From Cellulomonas_A sp047229345 (GTDB lineage Bacteria > Actinomycetota > Actinomycetes > Actinomycetales > Cellulomonadaceae), in assembly GCF_047229345.1 (NCBI RefSeq), contig NZ_JBFTER010000010.1, positions 1 to 64,000 of the forward strand: DNA of 64,000 nt. The letters are read 5' to 3'. Below the pieces are notes generated by a model. That model ran no database searches. It was not told the DNA's origin and was given only the letters and a program-made list of their open reading frames with translations. Both the position numbers and the translations under genes were made by a program. Of the stretch, positions 27,890 through 36,713 are shown piece by piece; the stretch's first letter is position 1; every line of letters starts with the position of its first letter.

Positions 27890-28218
27890 TTCCCGCCGGA
27901 GGAGTCGCCGGAGCCCTTGTCGTCCTGCGGCGGGCGCAGGCCGTCGTAGATCTCCTTGCACACCGGGCAGACCGGGAACTTCTTGGGGTCGCGCCCGGGG
28001 ACCCAGACCTTGCCGCACAGCGCGATCACGGGGTTCCCCGAGAGCGCGGAGGCCATGATCTTGTCCTTGCGGACGTAGTGGGCGAACCGCTCGTGGTCAC
28101 CCGGCTCGACCTGCTCGGTCGTCTCGGACCGCTCGAGGACGCTCGTCGAGGTGCCCGAGCCGGGGTCGGCCCCGAACGGGTCGTCAGGACCGGTGCTGGG
28201 GGGCAGGGGCTCGCTCAT
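27886..28218 (-). CDS. DUF3039 family zinc-ribbon-like protein
   Basis: A 110-residue actinobacterial protein of the DUF3039 type. The conserved half includes HYVRKDKIMASALSGNPVIALCGKVW, then FPVCPVCKEIYDGL: the three visible Cys (LCGK, PVCPVC) could form part of a zinc site. The TGA overlaps the helicase GTG (GTGA), so this small protein is probably made in step with the helicase. The ATG is preceded by TAGACT eight bases upstream. It is divergent from the PadR regulator. Confidence 0.88.
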   Translation of the reverse strand: MSEPLPPSTGPDDPFGADPGSGTSTSVLERSETTEQVEPGDHERFAHYVRKDKIMASALSGNPVIALCGKVWVPGRDPKKFPVCPVCKEIYDGLRPPQDDKGSGDSSGGK

Positions 28219-28359
28219 GGGGTCCGAGTCTACGGCGCCGGACCGACACCGCCGAGGTCCGCCCGCCCGCGCGTCGGGCCGGCGACCGGCGTCGAGCCCG
28301 CTCCGCCCCGACGACCCAGGCAACACCGGGGCCGCCGGGCCGCCTGGGCCGCGACTACA

Positions 28360-28394
28360 TTGACGCACTGACTAGTCAGGCGTACTTTCTAGTC
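28360..28394 (+). promoter_or_regulatory. PadR promoter with palindrome in the spacer
   Basis: TTGACG (28360-28365), a 17-bp spacer, then TACTTT (28383-28388), with the ATG six bases after the -10. The spacer holds the perfect 12-bp palindrome CTGACTAGTCAG (28368-28379); a CTAGTC half-site repeats at 28389-28394, touching the ATG. The layout predicts autorepression of a leaderless message. Confidence 0.75.
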
Positions 28395-28847
28395 ATGCCG
28401 ACCGACGCCCACCCCCGCCCCGCGTCGCCGCCGGTCCCGACCGAGCCGTGGCCCGGTGAGTGGCTGCGCGGCGCGCTCGAGGTCTGCGTCCTCGCGGTGC
28501 TCGACGAGGGACCCACGTACGGGTACGCCATCACCACGCGCCTCGAGGAGCTCGGGCTCGGCGTCGTCAAGGGCGGGACGCTCTACCCGCTCCTCGCGCG
28601 CCTCGAGGAGTCCGGCGCCGTGACCGTCGAGTGGCGCCCCGGGGACGGCGGGCCCGGGCGCAAGTACTTCACCCTGACCGACCGCGGACGGACGGCGCTC
28701 GCGACGCGGGGCGCGGCCTGGACGCGCTTCGCCGCCACGACGGCCGCGGTCGTCGCCGACGCGGCGGCGCGGCACGCGACCGCAGGGCGCCCAGCACCCG
28801 TCGGGCCGGCCGAGCCCCGCACGTCCGCCACCACGACCCGCAGCTGA
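28395..28847 (+). CDS. PadR family transcriptional regulator
   Basis: A 150-residue PadR-type winged-helix repressor. The HTH core shows LRGALEVCVLAVLDEGPTYGYAI, the recognition region GLGVVKGGTLYPLLARLEESG, and the wing GPGRKYFTLTDRGR. The C-terminal ~50 residues are Ala/Thr/Pro-rich and lack a clear effector domain. It is followed 11 bp later by a HAAS-domain membrane protein, a common PadR partner. Its own promoter carries a palindrome (see 28360-28394). Confidence 0.92.
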   Translation: MPTDAHPRPASPPVPTEPWPGEWLRGALEVCVLAVLDEGPTYGYAITTRLEELGLGVVKGGTLYPLLARLEESGAVTVEWRPGDGGPGRKYFTLTDRGRTALATRGAAWTRFAATTAAVVADAAARHATAGRPAPVGPAEPRTSATTTRS

Positions 28848-28858
28848 GAGAGGCCACC

Positions 28859-29614
28859 ATGACCACGACCCAGCGGCTCCCCCGCGCCTGGCGCGACGAG
28901 CTCGTCCTCACGCTGCGCGAGCGCGACGTGTCCGGCGCCGACATCGGCGACGCGCTCGCGCACGTCGAGTCGTTCTGCGCCGACGCCGGCCAGGACGCCG
29001 ACGAGGCGTTCGGGCCGGCGCGCGACTACGCGGCGAGCCTCCGGCTGCCGAGCGGCTCGCCGACCCCCACGCCCGGACCGCTGCTGACGCGCGCGATGCT
29101 GCTCCGGTACGCCGTGGGGATGGTCGCCGTCGCCCTCGTCGGGATGTCGGCCGCCTCCTGGGCGCGCGCCGAGCCGCTGCGGCTCGGCGCGGCGCACCTC
29201 GCCGTGACGGTCGTCGCGCTCGTCTGCCTGGGGCTCCTGGTCCGCCACCTGACCACGTTCGTCCGCTGGTGCACCACGCGCTCGTGGGTCGCGTGGATCG
29301 TGACGCAGGCCGGGGCGTGGGTCGCGGTCGGCCTCGGCTTCCTCGCCGCGCACCTGCTGCCCGGCGTCGGGGTCACCGTGCCCGCCGCACCGCTCACGGC
29401 GGTCGCCGCCGCGGTCCTCGTCGTGCCGGCCCTCGTCGCCCAGCTCCGCGGCTCGCTCGACGACGCGGACGTCGTCGCCGGCCCGCTCGAGGACCCCGCC
29501 GCGGTGGGCCGTCGCTCGCGCCGAGCGAACACGCTGCTGACGTGGGCACTGCCCCTGTGCGGCCTCGTCTCGGCGGGCCTCACCCTGGGCCTGGACCAGC
29601 TCCTGCGCGGCTGA
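28859..29614 (+). CDS. HAAS-domain membrane protein, PadR partner
   Basis: A 251-residue protein. The cytoplasmic N-terminal ~70 residues (WRDELVLTLRERDVSGADIGDALAHVESF) look like a HAAS domain, a short helical domain that often sits beside PadR regulators, and about six transmembrane helices follow in two groups, with one amphipathic break. GAGAGAGG precedes the ATG. Genes of this kind may sense membrane conditions or form a signalling pair with PadR; this is inferred from genomic association. Confidence 0.75.
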   Translation: MTTTQRLPRAWRDELVLTLRERDVSGADIGDALAHVESFCADAGQDADEAFGPARDYAASLRLPSGSPTPTPGPLLTRAMLLRYAVGMVAVALVGMSAASWARAEPLRLGAAHLAVTVVALVCLGLLVRHLTTFVRWCTTRSWVAWIVTQAGAWVAVGLGFLAAHLLPGVGVTVPAAPLTAVAAAVLVVPALVAQLRGSLDDADVVAGPLEDPAAVGRRSRRANTLLTWALPLCGLVSAGLTLGLDQLLRG

Positions 29615-29660
29615 CGGCGCCGGCGGGAAGCACGCGGCACCCCCACGCGTTGTCGCCCCC

Positions 29661-30710
29661 ATGGAACTCGGCTTCTACACGTTCGGCGACATCCACCCCG
29701 ACCCGGTGACCGGCGCGGTCACCGACCCGGCGCAGCGCCTCGCCGACGTGCTCGAGCGCGTGCGGCTCGCCGAGCAGGTCGGGCTCGAGTACGTGGGCAT
29801 CGGCGAGCACCACCGGCCCGACTACGCGATCTCCTCGCCGTCGACCGTCATCGCGGCGGCGCTCGCGCAGACGGAGCGGATCACGGTCGGCAGCGCCGTC
29901 ACCGTCCTGTCGACCGAGGACCCGGTCCGCGTGTTCCAGCAGTTCGCGACGATGGACCTGCTCTCGCGCGGTCGGGTCGAGCTGCTCGCCGGGCGCGGCT
30001 CGTTCATCGAGTCCTACCCGCTGTTCGGCGCGTCGCTCGACGACTACGACGCGCTGTACGACGAGAAGATCGTGCTCCTGCTCCGCCTCGACGCCGACGA
30101 GCGCGTCACGTGGTCCGGCCGGTTCCGCCCGGCCCTCGACGACGCGCTCGTGCTGCCGCGCCCGTACGACCGGCCGGGCCGCGGTCGCCACCTGGACATC
30201 GCCGTCGCCACGGGCGGGAACCCCGAGTCCTCGGTGCGCGCGGGCGTGCTCGGCCTGCCGATCAGCTACGCGATCATCGGCGGGCAGCCGGCCCAGTTCG
30301 CGCCGCTCGTCGAGCTCTACCGCAGCGCGCACGAGCAGTCCGGGCACGACGCGTCGACCCGGAAGGTGTCCGTCGCCGGCATGGGCTTCCTCGCGGACGA
30401 CGGGCGCGCCGCGCGCGACTTCTTCTACCCGTACTGGCACGACTCGATGCGCCGGATCGCCTCCGAGCGCGGGTTCGCGATGCCGAACCGCATCTCGTTC
30501 GAGTCCCAGGCGGCCCGCGGCGGCGCCTACTTCGTGGGCGGTCCGGAGGAGGTCGCGGAGCGCATCGTGGCGCTGCACGAGGTGCTGGGCCACGACCGGC
30601 AGGCGTTCCAGATGGACCTCTCGGGCGTGCCGCAGAAGGAGTCGCTGCGCGCGATCGAGCTGCTCGGCACCCGCGTCGCCCCGCTGGTGCGGGAGGCCCT
30701 CGGCGGCTGA
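29661..30710 (+). CDS. LLM-class F420/FMN-dependent oxidoreductase
   Basis: A 349-residue luciferase-like monooxygenase fold protein (TIM barrel). It starts MELGFYTFGD, has the conserved EHHRPDYAISSP segment, ERITVGSAVTVLSTEDP, and the FMN/F420 loop RVELLAGRGSFIESYPLFG; substrate and cofactor (FMN or F420) are not resolved. It follows the HAAS gene by 46 bp on the same strand. PadR regulation of this gene is possible, but a separate promoter cannot be excluded. Confidence 0.88.
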   Translation: MELGFYTFGDIHPDPVTGAVTDPAQRLADVLERVRLAEQVGLEYVGIGEHHRPDYAISSPSTVIAAALAQTERITVGSAVTVLSTEDPVRVFQQFATMDLLSRGRVELLAGRGSFIESYPLFGASLDDYDALYDEKIVLLLRLDADERVTWSGRFRPALDDALVLPRPYDRPGRGRHLDIAVATGGNPESSVRAGVLGLPISYAIIGGQPAQFAPLVELYRSAHEQSGHDASTRKVSVAGMGFLADDGRAARDFFYPYWHDSMRRIASERGFAMPNRISFESQAARGGAYFVGGPEEVAERIVALHEVLGHDRQAFQMDLSGVPQKESLRAIELLGTRVAPLVREALGG

Positions 30711-30755
30711 CCAGCGCGGGGCCGTGGGCGCGCTCTCGCAGGTCAGCGCGCTGCC

Positions 30756-30816
30756 GTGAGACATCTCTCACGTTGTACAACGGTCATTGACGGCATTTCG
30801 GACGCCCGTCTACCTT
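30756..30816 (+). promoter_or_regulatory. Promoter and two inverted repeats for the pectate lyase gene
   Basis: GTGAGA-CATC-TCTCAC (30756-30771) is an inverted repeat with 6-bp arms; immediately after it lies the palindrome GTTGTACAAC (30772-30781). The promoter TTGACG (30787-30792), 18 bp, TACCTT (30811-30816) follows. The first repeat shares TGAGA-N4-TCTCA with the GH81 upstream site. Confidence 0.6.
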
Positions 30817-30918
30817 GACGACGCCGCGTGCGGTCGTCGCCTCCCCCGATCGACGTCCTGCGTCAGCGCGGCCTCCCCCGCTGCGCCCCCGCGCGGCGGA
30901 CGACGGAAGGTAGTGAGC

Positions 30919-32289
30919 GTGAACATGCAGCAACTCCGACGTGCGCGAGGCGGCCGGTCGGCCTGGTCCCGCACCGTCGCCACCCTCGTGGTCGGCGCGG
31001 TCGCCGCCCTCGGCGGCGTGGCCTTCGCCGGCTCCGCGCAGGCAGCGCCCAGCATCGACACCGGCTCCTGGTACTCGCTCGTCAGCTGGCGCAGCAAGAA
31101 GGCGGTCGACGTCGCCGGGTCCTCGACCGTCCCCGGCACGGCCGTCGCGCAGTGGACCCCCACGGGTGCGACGAACCAGCAGTTCCAGTTCGTCGCCGTC
31201 GGCAGCGGGTTCTACGAGGTCCGCGCGCGGCACTCGGGCCTCGCCCTGACGATCGCGACCGGCTCCGGCTCGCTCGCGACGCAGTCGACGAGCACGGGTG
31301 CGGCGACCCAGCAGTTCACGGTCGCTGCCGGCTCCTCGGGCCGCATCAAGCTCGTCAACCGTGCGAGCGGCCTCGCGCTCCAGGTCGTCGGCGCGTCGAA
31401 GGACAACGGCGCACGCCTCGAGCAGGCTGCGGACACGAACGCCAACCACCAGCAGTTCACGCTCGTCGCCCAGGGCAGCGCCCCGAGCCCGACGACGCCG
31501 GCGCCCACCGCGAGCGCGACGCCCAGGCCCACGACGAGCGCCACGCCCAAGCCGACTGCGAGCGCGACGCCCAAGCCGACCGCCACCTCGCAGCCGACCA
31601 CGCCGCCCGCGACGGGCGCCTGGCCCACGCCGACGTCGTCGCAGAAGGTCTCGGCGACCATCGAGATCAGCGGCACGAAGGACATGGGCCTCGTGCGCTA
31701 CCACGGCATCTCCTCGGGCGACCAGGGCGAGAGCCAGCCGCCGATGTTCAAGCTCGCCGACGGCGCCGTGCTGCGCAACGTCATCCTCGGCACGGGCGCG
31801 GGTGACGGCATCCACTGCACCGGCACGTGCACGATCGAGAACGTGTGGTTCGAGGACGTCGGCGAGGACGCCGCGACGTTCAAGGGCACCTCGGCCTCGC
31901 AGACCATGACCATCAACGGCGGCGGCGCCCGCTCCGCGTCGGACAAGGTGTTCCAGCACAACGGCCCGGGCACCTTCGTCATCAAGAACTTCCAGGTCTC
32001 GGACATCGGCAAGCTCTACCGCTCGTGCGGCAACTGCTCCAAGCAGTACGCCCGCACCGTCGTCGTCCAGAACGTCACCGTGACCGCCCCGGCGAAGTCG
32101 CTCGTCGGGATCAACTCGAACCTCGGTGACAAGGCCACGCTCTCGGGCCTGACCATCGTCGGGGACTCCTCCAAGAAGATCGCGATCTGCGAGGAGTACA
32201 AGGGCGTCACCTCGGGCGAGCCCACCAAGGTCTCCTCGGGGCCGTCCGCCGCGTGCGGGTACACCCCGTCCGCGATCGTCTACCGGTGA
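30919..32289 (+). CDS. Secreted PL3 pectate lyase with ricin-type (CBM13-like) module
   Basis: A 456-residue secreted protein. A twin-basic signal peptide (cut near AGSAQAAP) is followed by a ricin-type beta-trefoil of about 130 residues with three Q-x-F repeats (NQQFQF, TQQFTV, HQQFTL), a Pro/Thr/Ala linker (TPKPTASATPKPT) and a C-terminal ~215-residue PL3 domain (MGLVRYHGISSGDQGESQ, LGTGAGDGIHC, GEDAATFKGT, FQVSDIGKLYRSCGNCSKQ). PL3 enzymes cleave polygalacturonate by Ca2+-dependent beta-elimination at high pH. GTG at 30919 is chosen because GGAAGG lies eight bases upstream; alternatives are 30913 and 30925. Confidence 0.92.
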   Translation: MNMQQLRRARGGRSAWSRTVATLVVGAVAALGGVAFAGSAQAAPSIDTGSWYSLVSWRSKKAVDVAGSSTVPGTAVAQWTPTGATNQQFQFVAVGSGFYEVRARHSGLALTIATGSGSLATQSTSTGAATQQFTVAAGSSGRIKLVNRASGLALQVVGASKDNGARLEQAADTNANHQQFTLVAQGSAPSPTTPAPTASATPRPTTSATPKPTASATPKPTATSQPTTPPATGAWPTPTSSQKVSATIEISGTKDMGLVRYHGISSGDQGESQPPMFKLADGAVLRNVILGTGAGDGIHCTGTCTIENVWFEDVGEDAATFKGTSASQTMTINGGGARSASDKVFQHNGPGTFVIKNFQVSDIGKLYRSCGNCSKQYARTVVVQNVTVTAPAKSLVGINSNLGDKATLSGLTIVGDSSKKIAICEEYKGVTSGEPTKVSSGPSAACGYTPSAIVYR

Positions 32290-32292
32290 CGC

Positions 32293-32313
32293 CGGGGCCG
32301 CTCGCCGGCCCCG
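32293..32313 (+). terminator. Terminator after the pectate lyase gene
   Basis: Perfect 8-bp stem CGGGGCCG / CGGCCCCG with a five-base loop, three bases after the stop codon; no T run. Confidence 0.65.
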
Positions 32314-32411
32314 ACCCAGCCGCACCCCCTCGGTGACCTCGGTCACCCCAGGAACCACGCCCGGTTCGCCGCACCCCCCCTGCGGCGGGCCGGGCGTGCT
32401 GCGTCCGCCCG

Positions 32412-33260
32412 TCAGAAGTCGGCGAGCGCCCAGCGGATCGCACGGACCATCGCGTGCCCCGACGCCCGCACCACGGTCGCCTCGACCGGGGGCGCGTACG
32501 GCAGGCCGAGCGGGCGGCGCGTCCACCGCGGCAGCATCGCGACCCCCGCCCCGGCGAGCGCGCCGTACGGCATGCGCGCGGCGAGCGGCAGCGGCGGGTG
32601 GACGAGCAGGAACCGCGCCGCGTCCCGGGCCGCCTGCGTCCCGCGCAGCTCACCGCGGTACCGGGCGAGCGCGCGCTCGAGCGCGGCGACGTCCGTGGGC
32701 ACGTCCACACCGCCGAGCTTGCGGGCGACGACCGCCGCCTGCGCGACGTACTCGTCGCAGCCGGTGGGATCGAGCGGGTTCTCGCCGTAGAGCTGGTGCG
32801 CGCGCAGGAAGCTGTCGACCTCGGCGACGTGCACCCAGTCGAGCAGGTGCGGGTCGGAGGCCCGGTAGGGGACGCCGTCCTCGTCCTTGCCACGGACGCG
32901 CTCGTGCACGTCGCGCACGTGGCCGACGACGCGCTCGGCGTCGGCGGCCGTGCCGAAGGTCGTGACCGCCAGGAACGTGCTCGTGCGCTGCAACCGCCCC
33001 CACGGGTCGCCGCGGTAGCCCGAGTGCCCGGCCACCGCCGCCATGGCCTGCGGGTGCAGCGACTGGAGCAGCAGGGCACGCAGCCCCCCGACGAACATCG
33101 AGGCGTCGCCGTGCACGCGCTGGATCGCGCTGCCGGGCTCGAACCAGCGGTCCCCAGGGCTGAAGTGGATGCGGTCGTGCTTGTCGCGGTGGTCGTCCCC
33201 GGCGACCCGCCCGAGCAGCGCGGTCGCGAGGCGGGCGCGGGCGGACTCGGCGACGGACAT
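32412..33260 (-). CDS. DUF2236 (MpaB-like) oxygenase-family protein
   Basis: A 282-residue protein of the DUF2236/MpaB family, which includes a latex-clearing-protein-like haem domain. Conserved motifs include LLQSLHPQAMAAVAGHSGY with a His-Pro pair likely to bind haem, RTSTFLAVTTFG, and ASDPHLLDWVHVAEVDSFLRAH. It is probably a monooxygenase or peroxygenase; substrate unknown. Two TCTCAG direct repeats at 11-bp period (33303-33319) lie 40-60 bp upstream, resembling OmpR-type response-regulator sites. The start codon has a GAGGC sequence at short spacing. Confidence 0.85.
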   Translation of the reverse strand: MSVAESARARLATALLGRVAGDDHRDKHDRIHFSPGDRWFEPGSAIQRVHGDASMFVGGLRALLLQSLHPQAMAAVAGHSGYRGDPWGRLQRTSTFLAVTTFGTAADAERVVGHVRDVHERVRGKDEDGVPYRASDPHLLDWVHVAEVDSFLRAHQLYGENPLDPTGCDEYVAQAAVVARKLGGVDVPTDVAALERALARYRGELRGTQAARDAARFLLVHPPLPLAARMPYGALAGAGVAMLPRWTRRPLGLPYAPPVEATVVRASGHAMVRAIRWALADF

Positions 33261-33302
33261 GCCTCATGGTCACCGCCGGGCGGTCGGGTCGCGAACCGGG
33301 CC

Positions 33303-33319
33303 TCTCAGCGGCGTCTCAG
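33303..33319 (-). promoter_or_regulatory. TCTCAG direct repeat upstream of the DUF2236 gene
   Basis: TCTCAG at 33303-33308 and again at 33314-33319, 11 bp apart, the spacing of one helical turn typical for tandem binding of OmpR-family response regulators. Similar repeats occur at 46545-46573 and 57032-57058. Confidence 0.4.
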
Positions 33320-33364
33320 GTCGGTGTGCCCGCGCGGACCCGCACACGGGGGCGCTCCCGGCGC

Positions 33365-34378
33365 TCAGCGCACGCGCGTCGAGGCGCCGGCGACCCAGCC
33401 GCGCGCACCGCGCGCCTGCACGGACCGGCTCGCGACGCGTGTCGCCGCGGTCAGCGCGAGCACGGGGTCGACGCCGCGCGCGAGCTGCTCCGCGAAGGCG
33501 CCGTGCAGCACGTCGCCCGCGCCGAGGGTGTCGACCACGTGCTCCCGCGGGACCACGGGCGGCTCGACCGTGCCGGCCTCGTGGTGCGCACCCGTGACCC
33601 GGCGGCGGAACCGCACCGGCCCCGGCCCCGCCGAGCGGGCGACGAACGCCGGGCCGAGGAGCGCGACGGCGGCGAGGTCGTCGTCGCCCGGCGTGCCGCC
33701 CGCCAGGACGTGCCCGGCGGGCGCGGTCGCGGCGAGGTCCTGCCCGTCCCGCGCGCCGCTCCTCGGGACCCGCGCCGCGCCGCGGAGGTGGTCGGGCAGG
33801 CGGAAGTCCGCCGAGAGCACCGCGTGGTCCACGTGCGCGAGCAGCTGGTCGGTGCGCGGCTTCCAGCTGCCGCCGTCGAGCACGACGGGGACGCCCCGCG
33901 CACGTGCAGCCTCGGCGAGCACGAGCGCCGCACCGAGGTGGTGCCCGTCGAGGAGGAGGACGTCCGCGCCGTCCAGCACGGCGGCGGCGCGCCGGCGCGC
34001 GGCGGGGGCCAGGTCGCCGGACGCGCTCGCGTTGACGGACACGACCGCGCGCTCCCCCGTCCCGCGGGTCACGAGCACGGTCGAGACGGCCGGCGAGGCC
34101 GGGGCGCCGTCGAGCAGGTCGACGACCTCGACCCCCGCCTCGTCGAGGCCCGCACGCACGAGCGCCGCGACCGGTCCCGACCCGAGCGCCGTCACGAGCC
34201 GGGCCCGCACACCGAGCGCGACGGCCGTCGCCGCCGCGTTCGCCGCCGGTCCGCCGAAGGTCACGTCGAGCCCGGTCGCGACGAGCTTCTCGTCGGGCGC
34301 CGGCACGTGGTCGACGTCCTGCAGCACGTCGAGCGTCACGAGCCCGCAGGCGACGACGAGCGGCGGCGGGGACGTCAT
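33365..34378 (-). CDS. PfkB-family carbohydrate kinase
   Basis: A 337-residue ribokinase-fold sugar kinase. The substrate-binding N-terminal GG motif reads GLDVTFGGPAANAAATAVALG, and the catalytic PfkB signature near the C-terminus is DTLGAGDVLHGAF (Asp base, anion hole GAGD). It phosphorylates a sugar or nucleoside; which one is not clear. ATG at 34378 follows GGATGGGCGG, and the upstream membrane-protein gene ends only 43 bp before. The two are probably co-transcribed. Confidence 0.88.
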   Translation of the reverse strand: MTSPPPLVVACGLVTLDVLQDVDHVPAPDEKLVATGLDVTFGGPAANAAATAVALGVRARLVTALGSGPVAALVRAGLDEAGVEVVDLLDGAPASPAVSTVLVTRGTGERAVVSVNASASGDLAPAARRRAAAVLDGADVLLLDGHHLGAALVLAEAARARGVPVVLDGGSWKPRTDQLLAHVDHAVLSADFRLPDHLRGAARVPRSGARDGQDLAATAPAGHVLAGGTPGDDDLAAVALLGPAFVARSAGPGPVRFRRRVTGAHHEAGTVEPPVVPREHVVDTLGAGDVLHGAFAEQLARGVDPVLALTAATRVASRSVQARGARGWVAGASTRVR

Positions 34379-34421
34379 CCGCCCATCCTGCCCGGCCGAG
34401 CCCGACGCCGGCCCGGAACGG

Positions 34422-34757
34422 TCAGGCGCGTGCGTCGGTGCTGACGGCACGCACCGCGGCCGCCCGGTCGACGAGCAGCCACACGCCCACGCCCGCCACG
34501 AGCGCCGCCAACAGGACCGAGGGCCAGGGCCCGAGCGCGTCCGCGGCCAGGTGCGAGCAGACGAACGCGGCGAGCGCCACAGCCCCGGCCGCGACCGTGC
34601 GCAGGAGCCCCGCCGCCCGGAGGGAGCGGGCCGCGCACCAGGCCAGCCCCGCCGCGAGCACGATCCCGCCGAGCCCGCGCACCCCCGTCCCCTGGGCGAC
34701 GGCGAAGCCCACGACGAGCGTCACGGCGGCGATCACGGCGGTCGGCAGGCGGCTCAT
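34422..34757 (-). CDS. Small multi-helix membrane protein
   Basis: A 111-residue protein with about four hydrophobic segments (IAAVTLVVGFAVAQG, GGIVLAAGLAWCAARSL, AGAVALAAFVCSHLAA, SVLLAALVAGVGVWLL) and an Arg/Ala-rich tail. No family is recognised with certainty. TAGAGT seven bases upstream of the ATG marks a leaderless start. It lies directly upstream of the PfkB kinase in the same orientation, divergent from pgi. Confidence 0.75.
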   Translation of the reverse strand: MSRLPTAVIAAVTLVVGFAVAQGTGVRGLGGIVLAAGLAWCAARSLRAAGLLRTVAAGAVALAAFVCSHLAADALGPWPSVLLAALVAGVGVWLLVDRAAAVRAVSTDARA

Positions 34758-34961
34758 GCGCGCCACTCTAGGCAGCGGTCGTCGGCACCGTCGGCCGTCC
34801 GGGCTCGCGTGGACCTCGTCGGCCACGAGCCCTCGTCGGCGCGTGCTCCGTGGTCTCCCGTCCCTCCACGTCGGCCCCCTCGCGCCGTCCGGGCGGACGT
34901 CCCAGGACCGTCCCCGCCCACCGCAATACGGTGGTGCCACGACATCGCGAGAGGGAGCACC

Positions 34962-36647
34962 GTGACCACCACACCCACCGACGCCACCACCACGAGCGCC
35001 TGGAAGGACCTCACGGCCCACCGGTCGGCGCTCACGCCGGACCTGCGCGGCTGGTTCGCCGCCGACCCCGACCGTGCGACGCGGCTGACCCGGACGGTCG
35101 GGGACCTGCACGTCGACCTGTCCAAGAACCTCGTGACCGACGAGACGCTCGAGCTCCTCGTGCGGCTCGCCGACGAGGTCGGCCTCCCCGGGCGCATCGA
35201 GGCGATGCTCTCCGGCGAGCACATCAACGTGACGGAGGACCGCGCGGTCCTGCACACGGCGCTGCGGCGTCCCGCGGGCGCCACCCCCGCGCTGCACGTC
35301 GACGGCCAGGACGTCGACGCCGACGTGCAGGCCGAGCTCGCGAAGGTCTCGGCGTTCGCCGACAAGGTGCGCAGCGGCGAGTGGACCGGCGTCACGGGCG
35401 CGCGCGTCGCGACCGTGGTCAACATCGGCATCGGCGGCTCCGACCTGGGACCCGTCATGGCCTACGAGGCGCTCCGGCCGTACGTGCAGGACGGGCTCGA
35501 GGTCCGCTTCGTGTCGAACATCGACCCGACCGACCTCGCCGAGACGGTGCGCGGGCTCGACCCGGCGACGACGCTGTTCATCGTCGCGTCGAAGACCTTC
35601 GGGACGCTCGAGACGCTGACCAACGCCCGGCTCGCCCGCACCTGGCTCTGGGAGCAGCTCCTGGCGGCCGGCGCGATCGAGGACACCGACGAGGCGCGCA
35701 CCCAGGCCGTCGCCCAGCACTTCGTCGCGGTCTCCACCGCGCTCGACAAGGTCGCGGCGTTCGGCATCGACCCGGCGAACGCGTTCGGCTTCTGGGACTG
35801 GGTCGGCGGCCGCTACTCGCTCGACTCGGCGATCGGCACGTCGCTCGCGATCGCGATCGGCCCCGACGGCTTCCGCGACCTGCTGGCCGGCTTCCACGCC
35901 GTCGACGAGCACCTGCGCAGCACGCCGTTCGCGCAGAACGTGCCCGTGCTCATGGGGCTGCTGAACGTCTGGTACGTCAACTTCCTCGACGCGCACACGC
36001 ACGCGGTGCTCCCGTATGCGCAGTACCTGCACCGCTTCCCCGCCTACCTCCAGCAGCTCACGATGGAGTCGAACGGCAAGTCCGTGCGCTGGGACGGCAC
36101 ACCCGTCACGACGGACACCGGGGAGATCTTCTGGGGCGAGCCCGGCACGAACGGCCAGCACGCGTTCTACCAGCTCATCCACCAGGGCACGCGGCTCATC
36201 CCGGCGGACTTCATCGCCGTCGCGACCCCCGCGCACCCGCTGCGCGACGGCGACGCCGACGTGCACGAGCTGTTCCTGTCGAACTTCTTCGCGCAGACCA
36301 AGGCGCTCGCGTTCGGCAAGACGGCCGACGAGGTGCGGGCCGACGGCGTCGCGGAGGAGATCGTCCCGGCGCGGGTGTTCCCGGGCAACCGCCCGACGAC
36401 GTCGATCATGGCGCCGTCGCTCACGCCGTCCGTGCTGGGCCAGCTCATCGCGCTCTACGAGCACATCACGTTCGTGCAGGGCGTCGTGTGGGGCATCGAC
36501 AGCTTCGACCAGTGGGGCGTCGAGCTCGGCAAGGTGCTCGCGATGCAGATCTCCCCCGCCGTGTCCGGCGACGCCGAGGCGATCGCGGCGCAGGACCCGT
36601 CGACGCGCGGGCTCATCGAGTACTACCGCGCGCACCGCGACGCCTGA
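34962..36647 (+). CDS. pgi: Glucose-6-phosphate isomerase
   Basis: A 561-residue long-form phosphoglucose isomerase of glycolysis. Signatures are VNIGIGGSDLGPVMAYEAL, the phosphate loop VASKTFGTLETLTNA, FWDWVGGRYSLDSAIG, the active-site Glu in QQLTMESNGKSVRWDG, and the C-terminal GVELGKVLA with catalytic Lys and His in GTNGQHAFYQL. The GTG start is chosen by GGGAG about seven bases upstream. A 6-bp-arm inverted repeat CCACCG-N5-CGGTGG at 34918-34934 overlaps the TACGGT hexamer and might bind a regulator. Confidence 0.97.
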   Translation: MTTTPTDATTTSAWKDLTAHRSALTPDLRGWFAADPDRATRLTRTVGDLHVDLSKNLVTDETLELLVRLADEVGLPGRIEAMLSGEHINVTEDRAVLHTALRRPAGATPALHVDGQDVDADVQAELAKVSAFADKVRSGEWTGVTGARVATVVNIGIGGSDLGPVMAYEALRPYVQDGLEVRFVSNIDPTDLAETVRGLDPATTLFIVASKTFGTLETLTNARLARTWLWEQLLAAGAIEDTDEARTQAVAQHFVAVSTALDKVAAFGIDPANAFGFWDWVGGRYSLDSAIGTSLAIAIGPDGFRDLLAGFHAVDEHLRSTPFAQNVPVLMGLLNVWYVNFLDAHTHAVLPYAQYLHRFPAYLQQLTMESNGKSVRWDGTPVTTDTGEIFWGEPGTNGQHAFYQLIHQGTRLIPADFIAVATPAHPLRDGDADVHELFLSNFFAQTKALAFGKTADEVRADGVAEEIVPARVFPGNRPTTSIMAPSLTPSVLGQLIALYEHITFVQGVVWGIDSFDQWGVELGKVLAMQISPAVSGDAEAIAAQDPSTRGLIEYYRAHRDA

Positions 36648-36713
36648 GGCTGCGTCCGGCCGGGTGGCGCACGTGCGCTGCCCGGCCGACAGGCGGCTCA
36701 GGCCGCCGGCGGC

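Noticed and set aside
32454..34961. Open frame of about 1400 residues running into pgi
   Set aside because: The part upstream of GTG 34962 is high-GC antisense coding noise over DUF2236, PfkB and the membrane-protein gene; only the last 561 residues match phosphoglucose isomerase.
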